Below are positions 1 to 9,591 of a stretch of 64,000 bases of DNA, one piece after another. Positions within the stretch are counted from its first letter, which is position 1; every line of letters starts with the position of its first letter. This stretch comes from an uncultured Clostridia bacterium (GTDB lineage: Bacteria > Bacillota > Clostridia > UBA1381): contig CAKSQL010000007.1 in the NCBI GenBank assembly GCA_934486735.1, forward strand, positions 1-64,000, written 5' to 3'. Below the pieces are notes generated by a model. It was not told the origin of the DNA. It saw only the letters and a list, made by a program, of their open reading frames with translations, and made no database searches. The position numbers and the translations under genes are program-made.

Positions 1-858
1 TGCGGCAGGGACTTCCGGCTCGGGAGTGAAAATCACGCTTTCTATGTCGGATACCGGGATAACGTCCTCGGCGATAGGCTCTGCCGGCTTTTCTTCTTCT
101 GCTTTGGCAGCCTTTTTCTTTTTGGACGCCGGCTTTTCTTTGCCGTCTATCTCAAAATCGAGAATTTCGCCGGTGAGCTTGGGCTTTTCCTGCTCGGGGA
201 CAATCTTTTTAACCTTTTTCTTAACCTTTTGTCCCTGCTCGTATTTGTCCGGACGCTCGATATCTTCAAATTCCTTTCTCAGTCCGAATATTCCCGATAC
301 AAAGGAGGATATTGCGGATATAATAGATATTTTCAATATAACGCTCATAAGAGTTATTGCGGCAAAAATAAATATTATCACAGACGCCGTACTGCCGACA
401 ATGCTTGTAAATGCGACAGATAGCAGACCGCCGAACAGACCGCCGCCGACACCTGCCAGACCGTATCCGTAAAGCTCGGATATGGGAATCGTTTTGCCGG
501 ACAGAGTATGTATCAGCGCTCCGACCGAGACTGTGAAACAGAACAAAAGAACAGATTTCAATGCCAGTCTGTCGTAGCTTTGCATTTTTATTACATAGAT
601 GCCGAGACCTGCGAGCATCAGCGGTATAAAACAAGCTGTCTTTGCAAACAGACCGTATAAAATGTCGTGGAAAAATGCCGCCACAACGGCGTCGGTGCTT
701 GCATAGACAAATACGCCGAACAAAGCCGCGGCGAATATAAGCAAAAGAGCGACCGCGTTGTACGAGAGCTTGTTCTGCTTTTTTGCGGATGTCTTTTTTG
801 TACTTTTCTTTCTTGTGCCGGTCGATTTTTTTGTGCCGGCTTTTCTTTTTGCAGCCAT
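1..858 (-). CDS. ftsK: DNA translocase FtsK/SpoIIIE, N-terminal part (runs off the window)
   Basis: The frame is open from ATG at 858 to base 1, giving 286 codons without a stop. It starts with a Lys/Ser/Thr-rich basic stretch (MAAKRKAGTKK...), followed by four or so hydrophobic segments at about residues 35-55, 65-85, 95-115 and 135-190, including a Gly-rich GVGGGLFGGLLS stretch, then a Lys/Glu/Pro-rich linker. That order is the usual N-terminal membrane anchor and linker of FtsK/SpoIIIE translocases, which pump chromosomal DNA through the division or sporulation septum. The RecA-like motor and gamma domains would lie left of the window, so the assignment rests on architecture only. An AAAGGATC ribosome binding site precedes the ATG. 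Another polytopic protein with a charged tail is possible but less likely. Confidence 0.7.
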   Translation of the reverse strand, partial: MAAKRKAGTKKSTGTRKKSTKKTSAKKQNKLSYNAVALLLIFAAALFGVFVYASTDAVVAAFFHDILYGLFAKTACFIPLMLAGLGIYVIKMQSYDRLALKSVLLFCFTVSVGALIHTLSGKTIPISELYGYGLAGVGGGLFGGLLSVAFTSIVGSTASVIIFIFAAITLMSVILKISIISAISSFVSGIFGLRKEFEDIERPDKYEQGQKVKKKVKKIVPEQEKPKLTGEILDFEIDGKEKPASKKKKAAKAEEEKPAEPIAEDVIPVSDIESVIFTPEPEVPAA

Positions 859-933
859 ATTTTAAGATCCTTTCGTAAATTTTATAGTAATATTTTAAAT
901 CGATAATAATCACAATCATATCATAACTTACCT

Positions 934-962
934 ATTATATCACATATTTAACGAAAAATCCA
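934..962 (-). promoter_or_regulatory. Putative sigma-A promoter of the ftsK-like gene
   Basis: On the minus strand TGGATT, 17 bp, TATAAT with an extended TGTGA just upstream of the -10. It lies about 75 bp before the ATG at 858. Confidence 0.5.
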
Positions 963-1012
963 TAGCTTTTTTGCCTAATTTTAAAAAGTTTTAAAATTTA
1001 AGTATAAAATAC

Positions 1013-1041
1013 TTGAAGTATTACAAAAAATCTGTTAAAAT
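1013..1041 (+). promoter_or_regulatory. Putative sigma-A promoter of the wal operon
   Basis: TTGAAG, 17 bp spacer, TAAAAT, about 48 bp upstream of the walR start and its GGGAGGAG ribosome binding site. The AT-rich gap between the divergent ftsK and walR genes contains both promoters. Confidence 0.5.
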
Positions 1042-1088
1042 AGAAAATAGAATGGGTATATATCACCGTTCGGGAGGAGAGATGGAAG

Positions 1089-1793
1089 ATGAAACAGCGA
1101 AGCGTGCTGATAATAGAGGACGAGCAGACGATAATAGATATTTTAAAATTCAACCTTGAAAAAGAGGGTTATATTGTTTTTGAAGCAATGGACGGATTTA
1201 CGGGACTGGATTATGCAATCTCCAAAAATCCGGATCTTGTGCTTTTGGATGTGATGCTGCCGCAGCTGGACGGCTTTGAGGTCTGCCGAAAGATAAGAGA
1301 AAAATCCTCGGTGCCTATTATAATGCTGACCGCGCGCGACGGTGAGGTCGATAAGGTTTTGGGACTGGAGCTCGGCGCGGACGACTACATGACAAAGCCT
1401 TTTTCGATAAGAGAGCTGACCGCGAGGGTAAAAGCGAATTTAAGACGCACAATCCCCGACGAAAATTCTCCGATGGCAGCGTCGGCTGCAAATATAATAT
1501 CGTCGGGCGAACTGGAGATAAACACAGAGCGCTACGAGGTAACAAAGCGCGGACAGGTCATTGTGATAACTTTGAGAGAATTTGAACTTTTAAAATTTCT
1601 GGCAAGTCAGCCGCAGAAGATATTCACACGCGAAAATCTTTTGGAAAATGTGTGGGGATATGAATACTACGGCGATGTCAGAACGGTGGATGTCACAATC
1701 AGACGTCTGAGAGAGAAGATTGAGGATGATCCGGGCATGCCGCGATATATTGTTACAAAGCGCGGTGTGGGATATTACTTTAATAAAGTGTGA
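1089..1793 (+). CDS. walR: OmpR/PhoB-family response regulator, WalR (YycF)-like
   Basis: A 234-residue two-domain regulator. The receiver domain (about 1-120) has the acidic pair near residues 10-12, the phospho-accepting Asp54 in VLLDVMLP, Thr81 in IIMLTA and Lys103 in MTKPF. The C-terminal winged helix (about 140-234) has the REFELLKFL, VWGYEYYGDVRTVDVTIRRLREK and GVGYYF signatures of the OmpR/PhoB class. The following kinase with HAMP and PAS domains and the YycH/YycI-like genes identify the cluster as walRKHI, which in Gram-positive bacteria controls cell-wall hydrolases and peptidoglycan turnover. The start at 1089 has a GGGAGGAG site; a nearby ATG at 1082 is out of frame. PhoB/ResD-type function is the alternative if context is ignored. 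Confidence 0.85.
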   Translation: MKQRSVLIIEDEQTIIDILKFNLEKEGYIVFEAMDGFTGLDYAISKNPDLVLLDVMLPQLDGFEVCRKIREKSSVPIIMLTARDGEVDKVLGLELGADDYMTKPFSIRELTARVKANLRRTIPDENSPMAASAANIISSGELEINTERYEVTKRGQVIVITLREFELLKFLASQPQKIFTRENLLENVWGYEYYGDVRTVDVTIRRLREKIEDDPGMPRYIVTKRGVGYYFNKV

Positions 1794-1798
1794 GATGT

Positions 1799-3550
1799 AT
1801 GTTCCGAAGTATTCAATATAAATTAGTAATAATTTTCAGCCTTTTGGTGCTGTCGGTCATAACTGTGATAGGCTCGTTCCTGCTTGTGAATATAATAAGC
1901 TTTTACAACAGCGAGTTCACCGTTATGATGGAGCAGGTGTTCACCGATGAATTTGTCGAATCGCTCGGCGAAACGGCGGATTCGGACGACGGACTCTCTA
2001 AAATAAGCGAAACCGTAAGGTCGTATATCGGACCTTTGGGAATAGACACATATCGTTTTTATTGCATTTTGGATGCAAAAAACGCGTCTGTGCTTGCCAC
2101 ATCGGATATAGCAAAAAGCAGCGGACTTACCAAGACCGATAATATAATAATCGCAATGACCGGAAAACGCGGAAATATAACAAATTCGCGCAATTCATAT
2201 ATGGATTACGCCGTCCCCGTTTCGGGAGCGGACGGCGGCGCGAGGTACATTATATATATAAAGGATACAAAAGAGGAGCTGCAAAGCATCACGCGGAGCA
2301 TGTCGCTGATTATTTTGCAGGCGCTTTTGATAGCCAGTGTAATTACAATAATCATAGGCTATCTTTTGAGCCGAACGATAACAACGCCGATATCGAGCCT
2401 TACCAAGCGTGCGGAGAGAGTTGCGTCGGGCGACTTTGACACAATGCCGCTTTCAAAATCAAATGACGAGATAGGCAGACTGACAAATACGTTTCAGTAT
2501 ATGTCATCAACGCTGCATGAGAAGATTGAGGAAGTAAATTCGGAAAAAACAAAGGTTGAAACGATTCTTGAAAATATGACCGACGGAATACTCGCTTTCG
2601 GTCTGGGCGGCAGCCTTATGCATATCAATCCCGAGGCGGAAAAAATGCTTGGCAGCGCGTCGGAATATACAAACTTTGACGAGCTTTTCGGCTCGCTTGA
2701 TGCCGACATATCTTTCGGAGATTTGCTTTATATCAGACAGGATACCCCGGTGGAAAGACAGCTGGAAATCGGAAAAAGAGTTATACGGTTCAATTTCGTT
2801 ACATTTTATATGGAAGAAAAAGCCGGCGGAATATTGGTCGTAATGCATGATATCACAAAGCAGGAAAAACTGGAACTTGCGCGGCGCGAGTTTGTCGCAA
2901 ATGTTTCGCATGAATTGCGCACGCCGCTCACAACGGTAAAATCCTATGCCGAAACGCTCATGGGCATGGCGGAGCAGGAAATTCAGACAAAGTTTTTGAA
3001 TGTCATTGTGAGCGAAACCGACCGAATGACAAGAATAGTCAAGGACCTTTTGGTGCTGTCGCGCCTGGATGAGCAGCAGGACGAACCGGAGAAGAATGAC
3101 AAAATCGACCTTAAGGAATTTGTCGGAGATATTGTCGACAGAATGCACCTGAATGCGGAAAAGAAAAATCAGACTTTGACATATACGGCGGTCAATGACA
3201 CTCCGATAATCGTATCGAACCGCGATAAGCTTGAACAGGTTGTGATAAATATTATCTCGAACGCGGTGAAGTATACCTCCGGCGGAGGGAAAATCGAGGT
3301 GTTTACCGGACGTGTGTATAATGACCTTTATATAAAAGTTACCGACAACGGAATCGGAATCCCGAAAGAAAATCTTTCACGCATATTCGAAAGATTTTAC
3401 CGCGTGGATAAGGCAAGAAGCCGCGATACCGGCGGAACGGGACTGGGACTTGCGATTGCAAAGCAGATTATGGACAGCCTCGGCGGAAGAATATCGATTT
3501 CGTCTGTCTACGGCAAGGGAACGGAGGTTATTATATCGATTCCGGCATAG
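1799..3550 (+). CDS. walK: Sensor histidine kinase, WalK (YycG)-like
   Basis: Membrane kinase of about 583 residues. In order: TM1 (about 8-33), an extracytoplasmic sensor region (about 34-165), TM2 (about 167-190), a HAMP linker (190-245), a PAS domain (about 255-350), HisKA with phospho-acceptor His371 in NVSHELRTPL, and HATPase_c with N (IISNAVKY), G1 (DNGIGIP), F (FERFYRVD) and G2 (GGTGLGLAI) boxes. This is the WalK layout. It is predicted to phosphorylate the upstream regulator. The reading frame extends to GTG at 1790, overlapping the walR stop; ATG at 1799 seems the better start because MFRSIQYKLV leads straight into TM1. Cotranscribed with walR. Confidence 0.85.
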   Translation: MFRSIQYKLVIIFSLLVLSVITVIGSFLLVNIISFYNSEFTVMMEQVFTDEFVESLGETADSDDGLSKISETVRSYIGPLGIDTYRFYCILDAKNASVLATSDIAKSSGLTKTDNIIIAMTGKRGNITNSRNSYMDYAVPVSGADGGARYIIYIKDTKEELQSITRSMSLIILQALLIASVITIIIGYLLSRTITTPISSLTKRAERVASGDFDTMPLSKSNDEIGRLTNTFQYMSSTLHEKIEEVNSEKTKVETILENMTDGILAFGLGGSLMHINPEAEKMLGSASEYTNFDELFGSLDADISFGDLLYIRQDTPVERQLEIGKRVIRFNFVTFYMEEKAGGILVVMHDITKQEKLELARREFVANVSHELRTPLTTVKSYAETLMGMAEQEIQTKFLNVIVSETDRMTRIVKDLLVLSRLDEQQDEPEKNDKIDLKEFVGDIVDRMHLNAEKKNQTLTYTAVNDTPIIVSNRDKLEQVVINIISNAVKYTSGGGKIEVFTGRVYNDLYIKVTDNGIGIPKENLSRIFERFYRVDKARSRDTGGTGLGLAIAKQIMDSLGGRISISSVYGKGTEVIISIPA

Positions 3551-3605
3551 CGTCAAAAATGTTAATACATTTTAATTCGCATGTAACGCTGTCGTAATAT
3601 ATTTA

Positions 3606-3614
3606 TGGTATAAT
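3606..3614 (+). promoter_or_regulatory. Possible extended -10 promoter inside the wal cluster
   Basis: TGGTATAAT, an extended -10 without a good -35, sits in the 141-bp gap between walK and the small secreted protein gene. It may give extra transcription of the downstream genes. Confidence 0.3.
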
Positions 3615-3691
3615 AATTGAAAGGTTTAAAAAGACTGAACAGACCGCTTTTTGCGGAGAAAATAAATTCATTTTAAGGAGGGACATTTTTC

Positions 3692-4150
3692 ATGAAGAAA
3701 AGATTGGCTGTTATTTTTGTATTTGTCATGATGCTGTCGATATGTGTTCCGGCTGTGTCGTACGCAGCGTACGGAAACACAATGCCGCTCTCGGCAACGG
3801 GAACGTCGGACACCATTATCTACATAAAACGTCCGGAATCACATTCGGCATCAACGTCGGACAGAACTTATACAATTTCGGCGGTGGGCGCACAGGGAAC
3901 GGCGATAAAGATATACAGATATAATTATTCGTCGGGAACATGCAATTTGATAAAGGGTACAACTTATATCGGAGCAAGCGGATTTTTCAGCACTGTGGTG
4001 ACATTGAATAATGATAACAACATATTTATGGTCTATGCCGAAAATTCGGCAGGTAACCAGGTGACGCGCATTGACATAAGCAAAATACGAAAAAGCACCG
4101 TTGATAAACTCAAGAGCGTAACCGTTACAATGAAAAACTTTCTGGGGTAA
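3692..4150 (+). CDS. Small secreted protein in the wal operon, function unknown
   Basis: 152 residues with a clear Sec signal peptide: MKKR, a hydrophobic core (about 5-20) and a likely cleavage near Ser-Tyr-Ala-Ala at 24-27. The mature part (about 125 residues) is rich in Thr, Ser, Asn and Ile in alternating patterns (TYTISAVGAQG, FFSTVVTLNNDNN), which suggests an all-beta, Ig-like fold, and ends in a basic segment. No catalytic motif or cysteine pair is visible and I do not recognise a family. A strong AAGGAGGG ribosome binding site precedes the ATG. It is inserted between walK and the yycH-like gene, where the standard walRKHI order has nothing, and it ends 3 bp before that gene. An envelope protein or a signalling partner of WalK/YycH is an inference from position. 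Confidence 0.75.
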   Translation: MKKRLAVIFVFVMMLSICVPAVSYAAYGNTMPLSATGTSDTIIYIKRPESHSASTSDRTYTISAVGAQGTAIKIYRYNYSSGTCNLIKGTTYIGASGFFSTVVTLNNDNNIFMVYAENSAGNQVTRIDISKIRKSTVDKLKSVTVTMKNFLG

Positions 4151-4153
4151 ATC

Positions 4154-5560
4154 ATGAACAAGGAACGAATTAAAAGTCTTGCGCTTGCACTTTTGGTCAT
4201 GATGAATTTTGTCTTGGGAGGAAAAATACTGACTGATGAAAAATTATGGCCTTACGGCTATAATTTTTTTCTTTCATTAAAAAATTCGGAATTTTTAAAG
4301 GCAATCACAAATTCAACCGACAGAAAAATTACAAAAGCGCATCTGACAAAGCCGGAGCAGATTATAGTCAATACCGGTGACCAGACCTCGCGCATAGCGA
4401 TAAAGCCCAATGATGAAATTTTTTCCGAAATAAGCATCGCGGCGGACGAACTTATATCAGAAGCTTTAAAGAACGAAGCAAAAAATATATTTTTTGCGCC
4501 CAAATCGGAGTGGGTTTCGGTATTGGGCGGCAAGTCGGTTTGCTTAAATTACGCCGTTCCTTATAACACAAAGCTTTTCGGCGAATTTTTCGGAGCGGAT
4601 ACATCGGTTCTTTCAAGCTTTGTGCAGTCCTTTGCAAGAATTGTCATAACGGAGGAAAGAGCGGTATACTTTGAAGATTTCAAAACCGGTAATTTCTACA
4701 AAACCGAGAGCCGCCACGATTCGGACAGGCTTGTTTCGATTATAAATAAAACGCGCAGCCTGTACAGAGAGAATGACAAAATAATAAATTATGCCGTAGA
4801 CCTTAAATTTGACGAGGCTTTCGGCTCACAAAAAGCGGTTCTCTCGCCGGCAGTGCCGGTCTATTCAACATCGGTAAAGCTGCCGGGCTTAACGCCGGTA
4901 AATCCGCTTAAAAACGCCGGCGGAGATTTTGACAGAGATATTATTGATGAGATACTCCCGGTGTTCAAAATCAATGCCGGGAATGTGCGCAGGTATTCCG
5001 AGGTTGACGGAACAATGGTTTTTGTTGAGAATAACGGGATTTTGAAGATACATCCGGACGGCGAACTTTATTATCAGTCAACCGACAGCAACGGATTTTA
5101 TCTTTCTTCGGGCGAATCCTATACCGAGACGGTCAGCGCACTTGCCGACCTTGCCGACAGAGTTAATGCGGCTTGTATGGAGAAATGTGATTTGTATCTG
5201 TCCGATACACTTACGGCGGACGGCGAGACGGTCACATTTGATTATCGTGCCGAGGGAATCCCGGTAAATATAGATAATGACGGCAGGCACAGAAACGCGG
5301 TTACGGCGGAGATAAAAGGCGGCTCGCTGACAAGCTATCGGCAGATTCTGAAAAATTATATTCCCTGCGGAGAATTTTATGAAACCTCGGCATATATCGA
5401 GGCACTTGACAGTGCCATCGAGGAATATGTGCATAATATGAACAATATAGAGATACAAAAGGTGTTTCTTTCTTACAGCGACAACGGAGAAAGACCGATA
5501 AAGGCAGATTGGGAGACGAAGGTAAAGAGTATAGTGATAAATAAGGAGGATATGAAATGA
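4154..5560 (+). CDS. yycH: YycH (WalH)-like regulator of the WalK kinase
   Basis: 468 residues: a single N-terminal transmembrane segment (about 8-24) followed by a large extracytoplasmic domain. Position after walK, one-pass topology, length and the partner gene of similar topology (4-bp ATGA overlap) fit YycH. In Bacillus, YycH and YycI bind WalK at the membrane and modulate its activity. Sequence conservation in this family is weak, and the call leans on gene order and topology. No catalytic motif is visible. It sits in one transcription unit with the gene before it (3 bp gap) and the gene after it. Confidence 0.7.
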   Translation: MNKERIKSLALALLVMMNFVLGGKILTDEKLWPYGYNFFLSLKNSEFLKAITNSTDRKITKAHLTKPEQIIVNTGDQTSRIAIKPNDEIFSEISIAADELISEALKNEAKNIFFAPKSEWVSVLGGKSVCLNYAVPYNTKLFGEFFGADTSVLSSFVQSFARIVITEERAVYFEDFKTGNFYKTESRHDSDRLVSIINKTRSLYRENDKIINYAVDLKFDEAFGSQKAVLSPAVPVYSTSVKLPGLTPVNPLKNAGGDFDRDIIDEILPVFKINAGNVRRYSEVDGTMVFVENNGILKIHPDGELYYQSTDSNGFYLSSGESYTETVSALADLADRVNAACMEKCDLYLSDTLTADGETVTFDYRAEGIPVNIDNDGRHRNAVTAEIKGGSLTSYRQILKNYIPCGEFYETSAYIEALDSAIEEYVHNMNNIEIQKVFLSYSDNGERPIKADWETKVKSIVINKEDMK

Positions 5561-6387
5561 ATTGGAACAGAGCAAAAACAATATTAATTATATTTTTCAT
5601 ATGCACAAATTTGTTTTTGCTTACGACAATTCTCCTGTCCGCCAGCAAGACATCGATTGTGACGGATGATATAATAGCCTCCACTACAATGATACTCAAG
5701 AATAACCGAATCGAAATAGACCCCAAAATCATTCCGAGACGGACTCAGCCGGCGGCAATGGCGGAGGCGGAAAATCTGATAGATAATTACGAAAGCTTTT
5801 CCAAACGCTTTGTCGGCGATGATGCAGCTGTTTTGGAGCAAAATGTGTATGAGGGCAGCAAAGGAAAGATGTTTTTCAGTGGCGACAGGTTCAGCTTTGC
5901 AGCGAAAGAGCCGCAGTTTTCCGATTTAACAAAAAACTTAAACGAATCAAATATTAAACAGGCGGCGGCAAATATTCTCAAAAACTACGGAATAGAGGAT
6001 AGTGCGCTTGAATTTGAAATATTGGGCGACGGCGAATATGAAGTCATCGTTACAAAGCAGAAAAACGATTTACAGATTTTCAGCTCGAGACTGAAGCTCA
6101 CCATGAGTCAAAAAGGACTTACCAAGGTCAGCGGCAGTTGGTTTTTTGACAAAGGAACACTCAAAAATAAATATACGATCAAAAGTGTTACCGGCGTGCT
6201 TATCGATTATATATCGGTTGCAAACAGACCGACCACCGATGAGAAGATAACGGCGGTCACACTCGGGTACTATGTCCCGGATGAGGGAATTTTGCATAAG
6301 GATACGCTGCTTGTGCCATGTTGGAAAATCACGCTGGAGGACGGCGGCGAATATATCTTGAATGCGGTTGAGAACGGAAATGATTAG
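5557..6387 (+). CDS. yycI: YycI (WalI)-like regulator of the WalK kinase
   Basis: 276 residues with one N-terminal transmembrane helix (about 6-25, TILIIFFICTNLFLLTTILL) and an extracytoplasmic alpha/beta domain. The N-terminal pattern MNWNRAKTILIIFFICTNLFLL is typical of YycI proteins. The start overlaps the yycH-like stop as ATGA, so the two are probably translationally coupled. The predicted role is to form a membrane complex with YycH and WalK. The usual next gene of the cluster, the metallo-hydrolase walJ/yycJ, is absent; a DUF5054 hydrolase follows after 12 bp. Confidence 0.75.
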   Translation: MNWNRAKTILIIFFICTNLFLLTTILLSASKTSIVTDDIIASTTMILKNNRIEIDPKIIPRRTQPAAMAEAENLIDNYESFSKRFVGDDAAVLEQNVYEGSKGKMFFSGDRFSFAAKEPQFSDLTKNLNESNIKQAAANILKNYGIEDSALEFEILGDGEYEVIVTKQKNDLQIFSSRLKLTMSQKGLTKVSGSWFFDKGTLKNKYTIKSVTGVLIDYISVANRPTTDEKITAVTLGYYVPDEGILHKDTLLVPCWKITLEDGGEYILNAVENGND

Positions 6388-6399
6388 TAGACAACGGAC

Positions 6400-8136
6400 A
6401 TGAAAAACAAAGAAGTATTGGTTATATTTAAAACTCATCTGGATATAGGCTTCACCGATTTGGCAAGCGTGGTAAAGGAAAGATACATAAACGAATTTAT
6501 ACCCAATGCTGTCAGAGTGGGATATGAATTAAAAGATACCGACACGCCTTTTGTGTGGACAACAGGCTCATGGCTCATATGGGAGGTGCTTAAACAGGAT
6601 TCGGACGGAAAGCTGGCAAAGGCAATAGAGGACGGAATCATATGCTGGCACGGACTGCCATGCACCACGCATACCGAGCTTATGAGCGGAAAGCTGTTCG
6701 AATACGGCTTGTCGCTGTCAAAAAGACTTGACGAACGGTTCGGACGGCATACGATTGCCGCAAAAATGACCGATGTCCCGGGACACACTATGGGAATGGT
6801 TCCCTATCTTAAAAAGGCAGGAATCAAGTTTTTGCATATCGGTGTCAATACCGCGTCGCCGCTGCCGCCCGTTCCGCCTGTGTTCAAGTGGAAATGCGAT
6901 GATGACGAAATAACGGTTATCTATCAAAACGGCTACGGTGCGCCGATGGAGCTTGGTGATTTCGTATTATATTTTGCACATACCATGGATAATAAAGGAC
7001 CCCAATCGCCGGACGAGATTGTAAAGCTTTATGATAAGATAAAGGCACAGTATCCCGATTGCGATATAAAGGCGGCAACGCTTGACGATGTGGCAATGCG
7101 CGTGCGTAATTTAAAGGATTTGCCGGTTGTCGATAAGGAGATAGGCGATACGTGGATTCACGGAGTCGGAACAGACCCCAAAAAAGTGGGAATGTTCCGC
7201 GAGCTTTTAAGATATATCGACAATAGCGGAATCGATTTGACAGAGAAAGACCTGTCCGATAATCTGCTTCTTGTTCCGGAGCATACCTGGGGAATGTGCC
7301 TGTCAGTCTATTTTAATGACGCAACTGTTTGGTATAACGAGGATTTTAAAAAGACCGAGAACTCCGAACAAAGAAAAATTTTCGAAAGCTCCTGGCAGGA
7401 ACAGCGCGATTATGTAACAAAGGCGGCAGAGGTCTTGGGCTATGACTTGAAATATGAAGTGAACAAGCCGAACCTTTCGGAATATAAACAAATTGGCATA
7501 AAAGAACCCGGTTTTGAGATAAGCTGGCAATTGTTTGATTTGGATGATTACACAAGATATATGAGGGAGTATCTCACGCTCAATGCTGAAAATGTCGGAT
7601 GGGCAATATGGGATTATATCAAGCTCGGATTGCCGCAGTACAAAGGCGGCATATACTCGGCAAAATGCAGCGAATGTTATGAAAAGGACGGCAGTACACT
7701 TTATAAGCTCGAATTTGATGATGCACTGAAAGAAAAATACGGACTTCCGTATTTTTGGGCAGAGCAGACGGCGGACGGACTTAAGCTGCTGATGTTTGAT
7801 AAGGAAGCATCGAGACTGCCGCAGGCATTGTGGCTTAAATTTAAAGGCTTTGACGAAAATTGGGAGATAAGCAAGCTGGATAAATGGATAAAACCCGAGA
7901 ATATAATAGGAAGTCCGCTTATATGTGCAACGGATAAGGGTATACGAAACGGAAAGGTAAAAATCTGTCCGCTCGACAGCGCACTTGTCGCGCCGTACGG
8001 CAGAAAGCTTTTGCACTATGGGAATGTTCCGAAAGAGCAGGATATGTACTTTAATCTCTACAATAATATATGGAATACCAATTTCCCGATGTGGTACAGT
8101 GATGATACAAGGTTTGAATTTAAAATAGAAAAATAA
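6400..8136 (+). CDS. DUF5054 protein, GH38-related glycoside hydrolase fold
   Basis: 578 residues, no signal peptide. The N-terminus has HLDIGFTD, resembling the metal-binding H-x-D-x-G/W start of GH38-type alpha-mannosidases, then HGLPCTTHTEL (about 86-96) and MTDVPGHTMGMVPYL (about 125-139), which sits where GH38 enzymes carry their nucleophile Asp motif. This is the DUF5054 family as I know it, whose substrate is not established. A cytoplasmic hydrolase acting on glycosides or glycan fragments is the likely role. It starts 12 bp after the yycI-like gene on the same strand, so it may be cotranscribed with the wal genes, which is unusual; the ATG at 6400 has no strong ribosome binding site. 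Confidence 0.7.
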   Translation: MKNKEVLVIFKTHLDIGFTDLASVVKERYINEFIPNAVRVGYELKDTDTPFVWTTGSWLIWEVLKQDSDGKLAKAIEDGIICWHGLPCTTHTELMSGKLFEYGLSLSKRLDERFGRHTIAAKMTDVPGHTMGMVPYLKKAGIKFLHIGVNTASPLPPVPPVFKWKCDDDEITVIYQNGYGAPMELGDFVLYFAHTMDNKGPQSPDEIVKLYDKIKAQYPDCDIKAATLDDVAMRVRNLKDLPVVDKEIGDTWIHGVGTDPKKVGMFRELLRYIDNSGIDLTEKDLSDNLLLVPEHTWGMCLSVYFNDATVWYNEDFKKTENSEQRKIFESSWQEQRDYVTKAAEVLGYDLKYEVNKPNLSEYKQIGIKEPGFEISWQLFDLDDYTRYMREYLTLNAENVGWAIWDYIKLGLPQYKGGIYSAKCSECYEKDGSTLYKLEFDDALKEKYGLPYFWAEQTADGLKLLMFDKEASRLPQALWLKFKGFDENWEISKLDKWIKPENIIGSPLICATDKGIRNGKVKICPLDSALVAPYGRKLLHYGNVPKEQDMYFNLYNNIWNTNFPMWYSDDTRFEFKIEK

Positions 8137-8157
8137 AAATATGAGGCGGTGCTCGGC

Positions 8158-9591
8158 ATGAAAAAGCAAATACTTGTCATGGCAATGCTTGCGCTGCTGC
8201 CGATATCGGCGGCGCATGCACAAATCGGAGATGTCAGCGGACATATCTACTCGACCGACATTGCGGCGTATATCGACGGCATGGCGATTCCATCATATAA
8301 TATCGGCGGCAAAACCGCAGTTATTGCGCGCGATTTGGAGGATTACGGCTTTGAATGCCGCTGGGATGAGGAGGCGCGGACGGCATATATAAATGTAAAG
8401 GAAATGCCGCAAAAAGCGCCGGAATATGTCCCGGATAAAAGCATTGCTCCGGGCGATGTTTTGGGAGATATATACGAGACCGATATACAAGCCGTTGTGA
8501 ACGGAATGATAGTTGAAAGCTATAATATCGGCGGAAGGACCGCCCTTGTTATCGAGGATATGGCAAGTGAGAATGACGAAGAAAAAAGAATCAGCCGTGA
8601 TATAAATCCGCATCGGAAAATGGGATATTCCATATCACTTATGAAAGCGGCTTGGAATGAAGAGGAAAGAACCATTTCCCTAAGCTGCATAAGACCCGAA
8701 AGCCGTATAATGACCAAATACGGCGAAGTTATTGCCGAAAATGTCAGCCTTGAAGATTATCGGCATGGGGCATATCGCCTGTTCTCCGCAGATGATGAAG
8801 TAATAGCACAATGGATAGATATGGTTGAATATGACGAAGAAAGTTATTTAAAACTCGGAGACTTAAACGGAGAGTCACCGGTTTTTGAAGCAAAGACAAA
8901 CGGCAGACTTGAAATCACAGTTTCGGACGACAAAATCGAGCCGGTGTTCTATGAGCAAGCGATAACAACCGGCGTATGCATGAATATGCTTATCAAACTT
9001 TCCGGGAAAATAAGTATAAACGGCAATATTTCAAAAAATACAACCACTGATATGATTCTTTATGACAATGATATCTATATAAACGAAAAGGCGGTAAACT
9101 CGGCATTGGATAAAGAAATTGTCAGCTATAAGAGCGCGCTGCCGGCGGGATGTACAGAAAAAACAGGCGATGTTGTTCCGTCAAGGGTGATTGTCTATAT
9201 AAATGACAGTCCGATAAATTCGTTTAATACCGCCGACGGAACATGCTATATTTCGGTAAAAGATTTGCCGAAGTTCGGATTCGGACTTGAAAGCGACGGC
9301 GAGAATTTTGCGCTATCAACCCCCGAGAGGATAGTAAAACCGGAAGACGAGAGAGAATATCCGGCGACATATTCATATGACGATTTTGACGGAGTTCATG
9401 TGCTATATCCAATATATAACAGTGTGTATAATGTAACGATTGACGGAAAAGAGATAGACAGCGTGTTTGTTCATACAACGCTTGTGTTCCGTGCTCCGTG
9501 CGTTTCGGCGCAAAAACTTGCCGAGCTTGCGGGATATAGGACAGATACCTATTCGGACGTTTTGAAAGTGAAAATTTATACTGAGAAATAA
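8158..9591 (+). CDS. Secreted protein with repeated stalk (copper amine oxidase N-like) domains
   Basis: About 477 residues. A signal peptide is clear (MKKQILVMAMLALLPISAAHAQ). The mature protein has two consecutive modules with the pattern [ST]TDI-A-[IV]-x-G-M...SYNIGG-[KR]-T-A-[LV]-V/I (about 27-65 and 102-140), each followed by an [AS]WNEE/WDEE...ART-I/A strand, and a third degenerate module (about 350-390). These match the stalk domain related to the N-terminal domain of copper amine oxidases, common in Clostridia surface proteins. There are no copper or topaquinone motifs, so it is not an oxidase. The frame is open from GTG at 8149, but ATG 8158 is preceded by GAGGCGG and begins the signal peptide. 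It is followed by a terminator. Confidence 0.75.
   Translation: MKKQILVMAMLALLPISAAHAQIGDVSGHIYSTDIAAYIDGMAIPSYNIGGKTAVIARDLEDYGFECRWDEEARTAYINVKEMPQKAPEYVPDKSIAPGDVLGDIYETDIQAVVNGMIVESYNIGGRTALVIEDMASENDEEKRISRDINPHRKMGYSISLMKAAWNEEERTISLSCIRPESRIMTKYGEVIAENVSLEDYRHGAYRLFSADDEVIAQWIDMVEYDEESYLKLGDLNGESPVFEAKTNGRLEITVSDDKIEPVFYEQAITTGVCMNMLIKLSGKISINGNISKNTTTDMILYDNDIYINEKAVNSALDKEIVSYKSALPAGCTEKTGDVVPSRVIVYINDSPINSFNTADGTCYISVKDLPKFGFGLESDGENFALSTPERIVKPEDEREYPATYSYDDFDGVHVLYPIYNSVYNVTIDGKEIDSVFVHTTLVFRAPCVSAQKLAELAGYRTDTYSDVLKVKIYTEK

Noticed and set aside
26..472. 148-codon plus-strand ORF at the window start
   Set aside because: It is opposite the membrane segments of the ftsK-like frame, which has a start with ribosome binding site and the expected topology.
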